From positions 1 to 51,262 of IMG/VR virus record IMGVR_UViG_3300027708_002314: a stretch of DNA of 51,262 nt; one strand, given 5' to 3'. The DNA comes from a virus. Shown piece after piece: positions 38,814 through 48,417 of the stretch (the stretch's first letter is position 1; every line of letters starts with the position of its first letter). The translations under genes were made by a program, and so were the position numbers. Below the pieces are notes generated by a model. It made no database searches, was not told the DNA's origin, and saw only the letters and a program-made list of their open reading frames with translations.

Positions 38814-40525
38814 GTTGCCACCTGACTAAAATTATTCTTTTTCTCAAATTTAATGATGCTCCGAAACTTGTCGAATAGTTGGTCTCCTTTATGACTAATA
38901 ACAAATATATTAGTATCGGATCCCATCTCATGAATCAACTTCAAGAACTCCTCAGTACCAACACCATCTAAAGATGAATCAAATACTTCATCCAAAATCA
39001 ACAAGTTGGTGTTTGTTGAATTTTTTAATTTAGCAATCTGACGCCATGTAAACAGTAGTGCCAAATCAATACGCATCTTTTCGCCTTCTGAAAAATTAGC
39101 ATAACCAAACTCATCACGGTGCCTTGATTTAATTGTTTCTTCAAAGTTCTCATTAATATTAAAGTTTACAAAGAAATCCATGGCAGTCAAATACTTATTA
39201 ATCAACTTGTTCATGATTGGTAAATACTGACGAATAATCTTTGTTTTGATACCGGTATCTTTCAATAAAGAACCGGCAAACTCCAAGTATTGTTTTTCTG
39301 TTGAAAGTTCTTCTTGTTTGGTTAATAACTCAGTTAACTGGTCTTTTAATTCTTTCAGTTTGGCATTCTCATCTTCAAGATTATCTTTACGATTGGCTAA
39401 CTCCTCAATCTCAGTTTGAAGTTTACTGATATATTTGTTAACGGCAGAAATGGTTGAGTTGTGTTTAACAATTTCGTTATTATGTCCGTTGATATGTTTA
39501 TTAATATTTTGTATTTGTTCTATTCTTTGGTTTGCTTGAGCAATTTGTGTTGCAATTTCCGTAAGACCTTCCCGTTGAGTATCGACTTTCGATTTTCTTT
39601 CTGTAACTTGGTCTTGTTTGAATTCTCCATCAATTGGTTGTCTACAGGTTGGGCAGTTGTCGTGTTCTTCATAGAAAGCAATATCCTTTTCATTCTTTTT
39701 AATGTTGGTTTCAATCTTAGATTCTAACTGTAACAACTTTTTACTTTTCTTTTCCACAGAAATTTTATCTTCAACTTTTTTCTGGAGAACATTAATGTGT
39801 TTTTGTATTAATTCAATATCTCTTTGTAAAGTAAATGTTTGGTCTATACTTGTGGTAATTTCTTTTTTCTTCTTCTCAATTTCCACATCATTTCTAATTT
39901 TGTGGTCCTCAATACTTTGTTTTTGGAAATTAATTCTTTCGGAAGTTAACTCCATTTCATATTTTGTTTTGGTGGTACCATCTTTAATGAATGCCATCTT
40001 CTCTTTAACAACACCATTCATGGAGGAGAAAATTTGAATGTCTAATAAGTCCTCGATGATTGCTCTCCTATCTGCTGGAGATAGTTGCATAAATGGAACA
40101 AATGATGCAGAGCCTAAAATAACCACTTGAGTAAAGGATTTAAAATTTAATTTGAGAATAAACTTTTCAAGATGTTCTTGATAATCTTTTGCCTTAGCAT
40201 CTTGGTCAACCAATTTATCATCACAATATACTTCAAAGATGTTTGGTTTAATACCACGAACTACTTTATATTGTCTTTTGCCGATCAGGAATTCAATCTC
40301 CACAACGGCTGCTTGTGCGTTGATAGAGTTTAATAATTGTGGTTTATTAATTTTACGAAACGGTTTACCAAAAAGACCAAAACACAAGGCATCTAAAATG
40401 GTGGATTTACCTGCACCATTGTTGCCAATGATGAGTGTGTTTGGAGACCTTTGTAAGTTAATCTCAGTAAAGTTTTGTCCGGTGGATAAGAAATTTTTCC
40501 AACGAACTTTTTGAAATATAATCAT
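38810..40525 (-). CDS. 46: Recombination endonuclease subunit (T4 gp46, Rad50/SbcC-like)
   Basis: 571 residues. Walker A GNNGAGKST (34-42), a long coiled coil with a zinc-hook CPTC in its middle, then SEGEKMRIDLALLF (signature) and NLLILDEVFD (Walker B). Works with gp47 to process DNA ends and degrade host DNA. Four-base overlap with gp47. Confidence 0.92.
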   Translation of the reverse strand: MIIFQKVRWKNFLSTGQNFTEINLQRSPNTLIIGNNGAGKSTILDALCFGLFGKPFRKINKPQLLNSINAQAAVVEIEFLIGKRQYKVVRGIKPNIFEVYCDDKLVDQDAKAKDYQEHLEKFILKLNFKSFTQVVILGSASFVPFMQLSPADRRAIIEDLLDIQIFSSMNGVVKEKMAFIKDGTTKTKYEMELTSERINFQKQSIEDHKIRNDVEIEKKKKEITTSIDQTFTLQRDIELIQKHINVLQKKVEDKISVEKKSKKLLQLESKIETNIKKNEKDIAFYEEHDNCPTCRQPIDGEFKQDQVTERKSKVDTQREGLTEIATQIAQANQRIEQIQNINKHINGHNNEIVKHNSTISAVNKYISKLQTEIEELANRKDNLEDENAKLKELKDQLTELLTKQEELSTEKQYLEFAGSLLKDTGIKTKIIRQYLPIMNKLINKYLTAMDFFVNFNINENFEETIKSRHRDEFGYANFSEGEKMRIDLALLFTWRQIAKLKNSTNTNLLILDEVFDSSLDGVGTEEFLKLIHEMGSDTNIFVISHKGDQLFDKFRSIIKFEKKNNFSQVAT

Positions 40526-41619
40526 GCCTGCTCTAGGTTCAATGCCTCAATATACAATTCTTTTAAAACTGATTTGAGTTTATCGTTATCAATATGTTCT
40601 TCTTTAATACCATCTACAAATTTATTAATGATTGAAACGGTATCTTCAGCTTGATTAATTATATCATCATCTAGACCTTCTGTCAAGTCAATTATGTCCT
40701 CAACAATGGTAATATCAATAGGATTTACATTGTATAAATTGGCCATGAACTTATCAAACAGATAGGGATTGGTTTTGTTAAGTACCACAACTTTTACATA
40801 TGTTCCGGTATATTTGGTTAAATCTTTGCTGGTAATCTCTGTAATGGTATTTTCTTTATCGTCATAAGTGATACGATGAAACATTACGTTTGGGTTCTCA
40901 ATAAATTCCAAATGACGAGTGTTAAGATCGAATAAATGAAAACCCCTCGGATCATTGTAGTCCTGCCAGGTGAGTTCGTAAGGATTACCAAGATAACGGA
41001 TATTATCTTGATTTGAACGGTGATGATAATGACCTGAAAACACAGTATCAAACTTTTTAAATAATTCACGGTTTAATCCTTCGTGGTTGGGTATACCCCT
41101 ATTCATGGCAAATCCAGCAATCTCTAGATGACCCATACAAATGTCTGCTGAAGTTTCCTCAATCATCTTCATGCTAGCATCAAAGTTTTCTGGACAAATC
41201 CAAGGCAACATGCAAACATCTGTACCACAAACTTCAATTGTAATGGGGTGATCAAGCACTTCAATATTTTTGTATTCTGCCAATAATAATCGAACAGAGT
41301 TTACATCGTTGGTATTTTTAAAATAGGTGTCGTGGTTGCCGGCCAACATGTGAACTTGTATATTTCGTTTGGCAAGTTCATCAAAAAATATTTCTTTGGT
41401 TCTTTTAAGCGTAAAGAAATTTACATACTTGCGGCGGTCGAAAGTATCACCCAAAATAAGCACAGTAGAAATATTGTGCTCATCAATAGCTGGAAAAAAT
41501 GTATCTCTATAAAACTTTTCATAATAATCTAAAAAATGTGGTGAATCGTTACGAGCACCAAAATGCTGGTCTGTAATAATTGCTACTTTAGTTTCGCTCT
41601 GGTTTTTTAATTGGTTCAT
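40522..41619 (-). CDS. 47: Recombination endonuclease subunit (T4 gp47, Mre11/SbcD-like)
   Basis: 365 residues. Metallophosphoesterase motifs: D17-x-H19 in TDQHFG, GDTFDRR, GNHDTY, GHLE and GHYHHR. Partner of gp46. The start overlaps a 52-residue gene by about 30 bases; no strong ribosome site, so coupling is likely. Confidence 0.92.
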   Translation of the reverse strand: MNQLKNQSETKVAIITDQHFGARNDSPHFLDYYEKFYRDTFFPAIDEHNISTVLILGDTFDRRKYVNFFTLKRTKEIFFDELAKRNIQVHMLAGNHDTYFKNTNDVNSVRLLLAEYKNIEVLDHPITIEVCGTDVCMLPWICPENFDASMKMIEETSADICMGHLEIAGFAMNRGIPNHEGLNRELFKKFDTVFSGHYHHRSNQDNIRYLGNPYELTWQDYNDPRGFHLFDLNTRHLEFIENPNVMFHRITYDDKENTITEITSKDLTKYTGTYVKVVVLNKTNPYLFDKFMANLYNVNPIDITIVEDIIDLTEGLDDDIINQAEDTVSIINKFVDGIKEEHIDNDKLKSVLKELYIEALNLEQA

Positions 41620-41746
41620 AATTAATTTTTATTTCAAGTACAGATCCAAGTGGTTGTTGGTTGGCAAATACGGTTGCCTCATGTAGTGTTTCAAACAATT
41701 TAAACCTTAAGCTTCCCTCACTCAAGGTATAATTAACTTTATACAT
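41588..41746 (-). CDS. Small protein, 52 residues, between gp55 and gp47
   Basis: MYKVNYTLSEGSLRFKLFET, then LHEATVFANQQPLGSVLEI and a basic tail. GGAGAATGATATA precedes the ATG. It overlaps the gp47 start in another frame. A similar short gene in this place is familiar from relatives; function unknown. Confidence 0.6.
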   Translation of the reverse strand: MYKVNYTLSEGSLRFKLFETLHEATVFANQQPLGSVLEIKINYEPIKKPERN

Positions 41747-41750
41747 TATA

Positions 41751-42287
41751 TCATTCTCCTAGAAACTTTTCAATACCTTTGGGCTTGTTTACCTCTTTTT
41801 TAGCCTTCTTGGCAGTTTCATATGTTTCAATAAATTCGGCAATATTATCATAGAGTTCAAATTGTTTGGTTGTACCATCTTCAAACTCTAATAGTTCCAT
41901 TTCATCTAATATGCCCATTTGTTCAGTAGCTTTATACTTCACATAAGTTTGTTTTTTTTCTTTTTGAATTCTTCGTAAAAAGGCATAGTAGATAATTTGA
42001 GTAAAATAGGCAAAAGGATTCTTAGACTTGGTAGGATCAAAGTTACTAAAATACATTAAACAGTTTTCAATACCATCAGCCATCATTTCGTCACGGTAAG
42101 TATAATTAATAAAGTTTGGTTTGTGTGATAACCCTTCAGCAATCTTCATAAAACATTCTCCTATGTAATTTGGAATAGGAGGAGGTTCCGTTTTATTCTT
42201 CGTTGCCTTTTTACAACCCTCTTGATAGTCAATTAATGCTTGTAAAAAGTCCGCATTATTAATATAATGTTTTTGTTTAGTTGCCAT
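41751..42287 (-). CDS. 55: Late-transcription sigma factor (T4 gp55)
   Basis: 178 residues. YINNADFLQALIDYQEGC, PNYIGECFMKIAEGLSHKP, INYTYRDEMMADGIENCLMY and NPFAYFTQIIYYAFLRRI are the conserved gp55 blocks (sigma region 2-like). It directs host polymerase to TATAAATA boxes, several of which are in this window. Confidence 0.93.
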   Translation of the reverse strand: MATKQKHYINNADFLQALIDYQEGCKKATKNKTEPPPIPNYIGECFMKIAEGLSHKPNFINYTYRDEMMADGIENCLMYFSNFDPTKSKNPFAYFTQIIYYAFLRRIQKEKKQTYVKYKATEQMGILDEMELLEFEDGTTKQFELYDNIAEFIETYETAKKAKKEVNKPKGIEKFLGE

Positions 42288-42288
42288 T

Positions 42289-42993
42289 TTATGCCTTTAT
42301 AATATATGCTGTTGGCGCTTTAATGCCGGTTGTGTGTAATGTTAAACCCATTTCTTTAATAAAATCGTCTGCACCATTGGATTCACTCCAGTTATGATAG
42401 GCATATTCATCAAATACAATTACACCACCAGAAACAATATTTTTCCAAAATGTTTTAAGTGCTGCATAGGTTGGTTTATCTAAGTCCATATCCAAATACA
42501 ATACACTAATCCTAAGACCAGGTTTTTCTTCCACAGCGGTCTGTGATGTTTCAATAATATCACCTTTAACCAGTTCAAATTTTGAAGAATCAAATCCAGC
42601 ATTAATAATTCTATTATAAATGCCATCGTATGAAACATCAGTTATATCCAAATGTTTATCTCTAGTAAAAACTTGTTTCATGGTATCTTTATCAATACCA
42701 GATTTCATATTATCAACAAAACCAGGATCAAAAAAATCAAATCCTAAAACTTTCTTAATACTATTGGGTTCATTCATGGCCAAAATTTTTAACCATGCCA
42801 ATAAGCCGGATCCTTTAAATACTCCACATTCAACAATATCACCAGGTAAATGTTTGGTCATTTCATAGAAATACATTTTACTGTATAACTTATTAAACAC
42901 AACTCTATCATTACTAAAAATAAAGGCATTATAACTATCGTACATATCCTGATTTTTTTGAATATCAGAACTATCATTATATAAATTTGTCAT
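42289..42993 (-). CDS. TylF/MycF-like O-methyltransferase
   Basis: About 234 residues from the ATG in an ATGA overlap with the gene upstream. GDIVECGVFKGSG near 50 is the SAM motif and LYLDMDLDKPTYAAL near 160 the metal-binding acidic motif of the macrocin O-methyltransferase family. A sugar or glycan hydroxyl is the likely acceptor. One base from gp55. Confidence 0.78.
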   Translation of the reverse strand: MTNLYNDSSDIQKNQDMYDSYNAFIFSNDRVVFNKLYSKMYFYEMTKHLPGDIVECGVFKGSGLLAWLKILAMNEPNSIKKVLGFDFFDPGFVDNMKSGIDKDTMKQVFTRDKHLDITDVSYDGIYNRIINAGFDSSKFELVKGDIIETSQTAVEEKPGLRISVLYLDMDLDKPTYAALKTFWKNIVSGGVIVFDEYAYHNWSESNGADDFIKEMGLTLHTTGIKAPTAYIIKA

Positions 42994-44357
42994 AGGTGGT
43001 GTTCCAAAAAGTAATTTAAATCTTCTGGAGTACCAATACCCCACATTTTTTCAATATTTTTGATACGAATTTTTTTACCATCAGCAATGGCTTCATTGAA
43101 TACAGGACAAACATAAAATTCATTGTTGGTTCTAATATTTTTATTAATCATTTGTTCAGCATATTTAACATAATCCGAACCGTGTTTCCAATAATAAATA
43201 CCAGCGGTTGCTGTATCAGAAATGGGATTCTTTTCAGCCACTTCAGAAACTAAACCATCATCACCAACTTTAGCAAATGACCATTTAGGGTGTGTTGCTT
43301 TAAATGTAATAATTCCACCATCAATTGTGTCGGCAGTAAAGGCATATAAACATTCATTTGAGTTCCATTCCAAGTATTGGTCAGAGTTGGCCATCAATAA
43401 AGGTTCATCGTTGTTAATGAGTTCTTTAGCTAATAGAGTGGTACATGCCGCACCTTCAGTCATTTTATCTATTTGAATGATGTCACAACCAGGAGCAATT
43501 AGATTCAATAATTGTTTTAAATTATATTTTTCATAATGTTCTTTTTGAACCATAAAAATAAAATGAGCATCTACATTCAAATTTTCAACAACCACTTGAA
43601 TCATAGGTTTGCCATTTACTTCAATTAATGGTTTTGGAAAAGTATAACCTGCTGCAGCAAAACGACTACCTGCACCGGCCATAGGAATCAAAACATTCAT
43701 CTTTTTATTTCTCCACGGTATATTTTTTTTATTCTGAGTGAAACTATCAACATAATCCAAAAATGTTATATCCAAATCGTAAGCATCTTTAACTGGATAT
43801 AAATGTGCACCAGAATTTAGAGCACCCTCACGACCAATATGTGAATCTTCCACAATAATGGTATCTTTAGGTAATGATTTCATCATCGTCATACATTTCC
43901 AATACATCTCAGGAAATGGTTTTGGATTAAATACATCTTCATTACTAACAAAGTAATCAACATATTGTAACACATCCATTGACATTAAGGCAAGTTTAAC
44001 CGTTTCACGAATACTATTTGATGCAACGGCAATTTTCCAACCTTTTATATTCAACCTGTGCATTATTTTAAGAATATTAGGATTCTTTGGTGCTAATGGT
44101 ATTAATTCAAAAGTTTGTTTTTGTTTTTCTTTCCAAATATCATCATACCAATCTACAGGCAAACCTTTATCTTGGGTGAGCATTTGTAATTTCTTTGTGG
44201 TATTTAAACCATCATATTTGGATAAATGTTCTTCACGATTAATGTTATAATTGTAAGAACCTGTTACCTGTTTAATAGAACGATTAAGAGCTTCGTAGTG
44301 AAGTTCTCTGCTGTCCATTAAAACCCCATCAAGGTCGAATATAACTAATTTATTCAT
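42990..44357 (-). CDS. HAD phosphatase fused to sugar nucleotidyltransferase
   Basis: 455 residues. Residues 1-205: HAD fold with DLDGVLMDS (8-16), VASNS (111-115) and EDSHIG (170-175). Residues 220-455: nucleotidyltransferase with MAGAGSRF (226-233) and FPKPLIEVNGKP, and NSDQY later. The second domain starts at an internal ATG (43700) that still has GGAG ten bases upstream, so a free transferase might also be made. The pair could make an NDP-sugar from a sugar phosphate; order and substrate unknown. Confidence 0.82.
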   Translation of the reverse strand: MNKLVIFDLDGVLMDSRELHYEALNRSIKQVTGSYNYNINREEHLSKYDGLNTTKKLQMLTQDKGLPVDWYDDIWKEKQKQTFELIPLAPKNPNILKIMHRLNIKGWKIAVASNSIRETVKLALMSMDVLQYVDYFVSNEDVFNPKPFPEMYWKCMTMMKSLPKDTIIVEDSHIGREGALNSGAHLYPVKDAYDLDITFLDYVDSFTQNKKNIPWRNKKMNVLIPMAGAGSRFAAAGYTFPKPLIEVNGKPMIQVVVENLNVDAHFIFMVQKEHYEKYNLKQLLNLIAPGCDIIQIDKMTEGAACTTLLAKELINNDEPLLMANSDQYLEWNSNECLYAFTADTIDGGIITFKATHPKWSFAKVGDDGLVSEVAEKNPISDTATAGIYYWKHGSDYVKYAEQMINKNIRTNNEFYVCPVFNEAIADGKKIRIKNIEKMWGIGTPEDLNYFLEHHL

Positions 44358-45157
44358 AAACTATTAATAAACTGCCTAAGTGGATCATCCAAATTTCTCC
44401 GAACTCTTTTTATAAAAAAAACATTATTAGTATTTAACATTTCACCGTCTTGATTGGATGATTGGCTGTCTTTAACCAAAAATTCTTTAACTTTATCAAT
44501 AGAAGGACCGCCTTCATAATCAGCCACATTTGTGCAGAGTGCCATAGCACTTCTTACCATTTTTTTCTCATCAGAAAAAGCACGACATAATGTGGGTATA
44601 ACGACTTCTTCAATACAACCACCAGGCCAATTTATAAGATTATCGTGTTTTTCAAACCAATTAACAATCAATTTAAATATTTCTTTTTTACAATGTGTGC
44701 CTTCTGCAAAATTATTTAAAATGTTTTCTCTTGGTATTAAGTCGATCACGCTGGTATTTTCAACCATAATATTTGTTCTTGGATCATTTTTCATGTTCAA
44801 AGAATAATATGATGAGTCGGTATTTCTAAAATATTCTTCCACTCCAGGTTTAATAAACATCATATTACTGTGGAAAATACAATGATATTCATATTCAATA
44901 TGTTCTGAGAAATGAAAATTAGATGCCAAAATACCAAGCATGCCGGTAAACTTAACATGATTAAATCTGGTTGGATTTACATAAACATTGTTATATCTTT
45001 GTGAAACGTTTTCATCAAAGTCGGCAAATGAAGCATTAACATGGAACACAATAATAGGATGCTTTACATACTTTTGTATGTTTTGTATAAGGTTTTCTAC
45101 GGTTGAATTGTTTTCGTGTATAGGAACAGAGAACAATATTCTTACTTCTTCAATCAT
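44354..45157 (-). CDS. Core-2/I-branching-like glycosyltransferase candidate
   Basis: 267 residues from the ATG; a TTG twelve codons earlier is a weaker start. ILFSVPIHENNSTVENLI, IVFHVNASF, RFNHVKFTGMLGIL and IFHSNMMFIKPG resemble the GT14-type (beta-1,6-N-acetylglucosaminyltransferase) pattern, though weakly. First gene of the second sugar cassette. The 71 bases before it contain only repeated TTGTCA words and no clear promoter. Confidence 0.55.
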   Translation of the reverse strand: MIEEVRILFSVPIHENNSTVENLIQNIQKYVKHPIIVFHVNASFADFDENVSQRYNNVYVNPTRFNHVKFTGMLGILASNFHFSEHIEYEYHCIFHSNMMFIKPGVEEYFRNTDSSYYSLNMKNDPRTNIMVENTSVIDLIPRENILNNFAEGTHCKKEIFKLIVNWFEKHDNLINWPGGCIEEVVIPTLCRAFSDEKKMVRSAMALCTNVADYEGGPSIDKVKEFLVKDSQSSNQDGEMLNTNNVFFIKRVRRNLDDPLRQFINSL

Positions 45158-45228
45158 GTTTACCACACAATGTTGTTGACAACTGCTTGACAACTCTGTA
45201 TAGTCGAGTATGTCCTTGGTTGAAAGTA

Positions 45229-45609
45229 TTAATGTAATGTAGCTCCATCATTATCCATATCTTCAAATTCATTCATAATCATATCAATTTCTTCGTCAGA
45301 CATATCGTCTACAAGATTCTTTGCTTTTAACAAATCTTTAATTTTTTCCACAGTATTCCAGTAGTATTCACAAAAGTCATCGGCAGGTTCTATAATTGCC
45401 ATAATATCTTTTTGTGTTAACTCGATTTCATTCTTTTTAACTAACTGTACCGGCAACCAATGTCGCATAACTAATCCATTTGAATTGTGGCGAAAATCAA
45501 TTTCAAAAGCCATTGGTTCTTCTAATCTGTAATTGCCAACTTCTGTGGATGTTAATGTACCTACTAAATCTTCACCATTCCGTAATTTGACTATTTTAAT
45601 ATTATCCAT
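45229..45609 (-). CDS. Sm-like small protein, second copy
   Basis: 126 residues. IVKLRNGEDLVGTLTS, YRLEEPMAFEI and MAIIEPADDF follow the same strand order as the 103-residue protein at 25836-26147; an acidic helical tail (DMSDEEIDMIMNEFED) is added. Overlaps UvsW by eight bases. RNA binding not shown. Confidence 0.65.
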   Translation of the reverse strand: MDNIKIVKLRNGEDLVGTLTSTEVGNYRLEEPMAFEIDFRHNSNGLVMRHWLPVQLVKKNEIELTQKDIMAIIEPADDFCEYYWNTVEKIKDLLKAKNLVDDMSDEEIDMIMNEFEDMDNDGATLH

Positions 45610-47098
45610 TTTTTAGTCCTATTTTATAAATTTTGAATGGGAACTTCTCCTCATTATATATACGACATCTTTCCACCATATGTTTTAATGTGTAATTCAT
45701 GTGTTTTTTATATCTAAGATCATCAGATATATCATACAAAGTTGCTACTTCTTTTCCTTCACTTTGTCGTAAGCCTCGTCCAATGCTTTGCAAAGTTCGA
45801 ATGCTTGATTTTGTTGGCATTGCAAATATAATGTTATGCAAATTTCTAATATTAATACCAGTACTAAAAGTGCCAAAAGAAGCCACAATAATAGCATCAT
45901 TTTCTATCTCCATAATTCTTCTAACTTCTTCACGGTTCGATGTATCAACACCACCATGAATAAAGAAAACTTTTCTGTTGCCAATCTTCTCTGTATCCTT
46001 TATCATATCATACAGTATTTTACCATGTTTGTCAACCATTTGATAAAGAACAAGTGTATTTTTGCCTAGGCTAACTGCAAGATTCTTAATGAATTTATTA
46101 CGAGTTTCATGTGAAATAAGATATTGAATTTCTTCAGCATAAGTTTTACCTTTTATCATTAAACATTCTTCGTCAGTATGCTTAAGTACAAGGCATTTAA
46201 TTTCAAATGTGGCTAACTGATCCTTATCAATTAATTCTTTTGTTGAAATTACTTTTTTGACTGAACCAAAAAGACCTTCTAATACTAGTTTGTGTGTTTT
46301 AGTACCATCTAGTGTGCCAGTAAGACCGACACGGTATTTGGCATTGATGCAATTGGTAAGAATTGAGGTGAGCGATTGTGCTTTAAAATTGTGTGCTTCA
46401 TCACCAATAACATAATCAAACTGTTCAAAATATTCTTTTGGCATTTTATACAACGACTGCCAAGTGGATATTGTCAACGGTTTATTTGTGTTCTTATCTT
46501 TGCCTTGATAAATTCGGTGTATGTGTTCTTCCATACTGCCATTATTGTAATCACCAAAGTCTGAAAACAACTGTTCAACTAAAGAAGTAGTTGGAACAAT
46601 TACAAGTCCTTTTAAATTTTGATATTCCCAGAGTTGTCTAAAGATGAGATAGATGATGAGTGACTTACCTGAAGCTGTTGGAGATAAAAGTAATGTTCTT
46701 CGTTTCTGCATTGTATGAACAAAGGCATTAATTTGATGTTCTCTAACCTCAATTGGTTCTCCACGAGCATGTGGGTTAATTTTGTCGATAAATTTTTTCG
46801 CATGATATATTGAGTATTCATCTTCCGTATCTAAATTATTTTCATATTCATAGGTATAATCTCTCGATTCACAAAACTCTTTAACATAATCCAACAAACC
46901 CAAATACAGTTGTGATGTTTGTAAATTAAAAAGTCTTATCTTTCCATCCCACACACGATTGCGGTATGCTGGAACAAACTGATAACCAGGAACAAAAAAC
47001 GTAAAGAACTCCGACAACTCTTGTGCTATGTGTTTTTCACAAGTTATCTTAGCATATACCTCATTTTTTTTGGAGATTATTATATCATTGGCCGCCAA
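45602..47098 (-). CDS. uvsW: UvsW DNA/RNA helicase
   Basis: About 498 residues. N-terminal substrate domain (GYQFVPAYRNRVWDGKIRLF), Walker A SPTASGKS, GDEAHNFK (DEAH), GLTGTLDG (motif III), and SIGRGLRQ (motif VI) are in order, as in superfamily 2 UvsW. It resolves branched recombination intermediates and unwinds R-loops. No ATG is in frame; TTG at 47098 with GGGAG seven bases upstream fits best, GTG at 47116 is the alternative. Either overlaps uvsY. Confidence 0.92.
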   Translation of the reverse strand: MAANDIIISKKNEVYAKITCEKHIAQELSEFFTFFVPGYQFVPAYRNRVWDGKIRLFNLQTSQLYLGLLDYVKEFCESRDYTYEYENNLDTEDEYSIYHAKKFIDKINPHARGEPIEVREHQINAFVHTMQKRRTLLLSPTASGKSLIIYLIFRQLWEYQNLKGLVIVPTTSLVEQLFSDFGDYNNGSMEEHIHRIYQGKDKNTNKPLTISTWQSLYKMPKEYFEQFDYVIGDEAHNFKAQSLTSILTNCINAKYRVGLTGTLDGTKTHKLVLEGLFGSVKKVISTKELIDKDQLATFEIKCLVLKHTDEECLMIKGKTYAEEIQYLISHETRNKFIKNLAVSLGKNTLVLYQMVDKHGKILYDMIKDTEKIGNRKVFFIHGGVDTSNREEVRRIMEIENDAIIVASFGTFSTGINIRNLHNIIFAMPTKSSIRTLQSIGRGLRQSEGKEVATLYDISDDLRYKKHMNYTLKHMVERCRIYNEEKFPFKIYKIGLKNG

Positions 47099-47519
47099 TA
47101 AAACGCTCCCAAGCACAATATTCCCTTAACTGCCAAGTTCTTTGTTTTAGTTCATTCATGATGGACTCAAGTACACTTACTGTTTCTTCATGGTATACTT
47201 TTTTCTCCAGCATCTTAATCATATCATCATCACCTTCTAAGTAGGCATTAATATCAGATTTTAATACAAATTGAAATGGTGTCCATCCACGAGCATCTAA
47301 TTCTTCTTGATCCATACGACCAGAATAATAATCAATTTTTACTTTACGCAAACGTTGATAATCAAAGTGTGCTTTTTTGGAAGCAATCTTATGTTTGGTA
47401 AGAATACTAAGGTATTTGTTGTGTAGTTTGGGTATCTTTAACATCTCCTTGCCTGGTTCGGTTCGGTCAATGTCTGTATCAGATTCCCAATACTTTAAAA
47501 TTTGTTCTAAGTTTTCCAT
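47085..47519 (-). CDS. uvsY: UvsY recombination mediator
   Basis: 144 residues. LEQILKYWESDTDIDRTEPG, IPKLHNKYLSILTKHK and LRKVKIDYYSGRM agree with T4 UvsY. It loads UvsX on ssDNA covered by gp32. Followed by the uvsW start within its last bases. A candidate sigma70 promoter lies 26 bases upstream. Confidence 0.9.
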   Translation of the reverse strand: MENLEQILKYWESDTDIDRTEPGKEMLKIPKLHNKYLSILTKHKIASKKAHFDYQRLRKVKIDYYSGRMDQEELDARGWTPFQFVLKSDINAYLEGDDDMIKMLEKKVYHEETVSVLESIMNELKQRTWQLREYCAWERFIGGQ

Positions 47520-47544
47520 AATAATTTCAATAGTTTAACATGCT

Positions 47545-47573
47545 ACTCTACATATTAACATACACCATGACAA
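47545..47573 (-). promoter_or_regulatory. Candidate sigma70 promoter before uvsY
   Basis: TTGTCA (47573-47568) and TAGAGT (47550-47545), 17 bases apart on the minus strand, in the only gap between the late tail gene and the recombination genes. The -35 matches five of six and the -10 four of six. Confidence 0.45.
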
Positions 47574-47581
47574 AAGGCAAG

Positions 47582-48112
47582 TTAAAGTGATTCGATAATG
47601 TGGTAATCAAATACAAAGGTAGCAGTAGCATATACAATATCATCTGCTGTCATTTTGGTATCAAACTGTATGTCTGATAGTGAGATAGGGAAGGCATTTA
47701 CAAACTTAACCCTAAGTGTTGGATTGTTTAGATTATTCAATACAGTTAATGTAGCATCACCATAACTTCTTAGTCCACCGGACCTGTTTGCGTTCTGTAT
47801 ATCAGTTAACCTTTTCCTTTCAGGAAAACTCTCTGGTGCTGCGATGGAACGGAACCAATCATATAACTGACGCCAGCAGTCTAACTTCTCATCAACCGCA
47901 AAATCAATGTTTAACTGATTGAATGATAGTTTATTACCTGGTGCATATATGTCTGCACTAGGAGTAAAAATAGGTGCTTGTCCTATACTTACTCCTGGTA
48001 TATTTACCGATTGGCAGAAGTATTGTGTGGAACCAATTCTATCAAAAGTCAACAAATATTTTGTTGGTTGTAGGTAATTGGTGTTTTGAGGGATTCGTGT
48101 GAGAGCTGTCAT
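47582..48112 (-). CDS. Tail-tube-fold protein (gp3/gp19/gp54-like)
   Basis: 176 residues. NYLQPTKYLLTFDRI, YFCQSVNIPGVSIG, DKLSFNQLNIDFAVDE and IVYATATFVFDYHII follow the tail-tube beta-sandwich pattern. The place after gp23 and the length (as T4 gp3) suggest the tail terminator, but the tube protein gp19 and related baseplate parts share the fold. Late gene. Confidence 0.7.
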   Translation of the reverse strand: MTALTRIPQNTNYLQPTKYLLTFDRIGSTQYFCQSVNIPGVSIGQAPIFTPSADIYAPGNKLSFNQLNIDFAVDEKLDCWRQLYDWFRSIAAPESFPERKRLTDIQNANRSGGLRSYGDATLTVLNNLNNPTLRVKFVNAFPISLSDIQFDTKMTADDIVYATATFVFDYHIIESL

Positions 48113-48115
48113 TAT

Positions 48116-48412
48116 TTAAACCAATCCTCTTGAATGATCAATTCTTGATTTTTTAAACGGTGTAGCCATTTTAAAACGCCTTTCGTGGTCTGGTTTAAAA
48201 TGGTCAGAATCAGCTTGTAATTTTACTGCTTTATTTGTTGCAGCCGTCATATGACCTTTAGTGGTATTTTTATAATCACCTTTATGTGAATGTACCAATT
48301 TAGCACCCTTATGAAAATCTACTCGGTCATCGTGGAATGAAATTTTAATACCGTGTTTAACGATACTTCTTCCGTTGTAGTTTTCTTCTCGAAATTGTTT
48401 AAATTTTTTCAT
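48116..48412 (-). CDS. Small basic late protein with capsid-targeting-like start
   Basis: 98 residues, H- and K-rich (HGIKISFHDDRVDFHKGAK, AADSDHFKPDHERRFK-type). It begins MKKFKQFREENYN, like the left-end late proteins. No Shine-Dalgarno sequence: the ATG is five bases after a late box, where transcription should start. Function unknown; a DNA-binding head protein is possible. Confidence 0.65.
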   Translation of the reverse strand: MKKFKQFREENYNGRSIVKHGIKISFHDDRVDFHKGAKLVHSHKGDYKNTTKGHMTAATNKAVKLQADSDHFKPDHERRFKMATPFKKSRIDHSRGLV

Positions 48413-48417
48413 ACTAG

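Noticed and set aside
45158-45228. Promoter from repeated TTGTCA words before the second sugar cassette
   Set aside because: No acceptable -10 hexamer at 16-18 bases from either TTGTCA.
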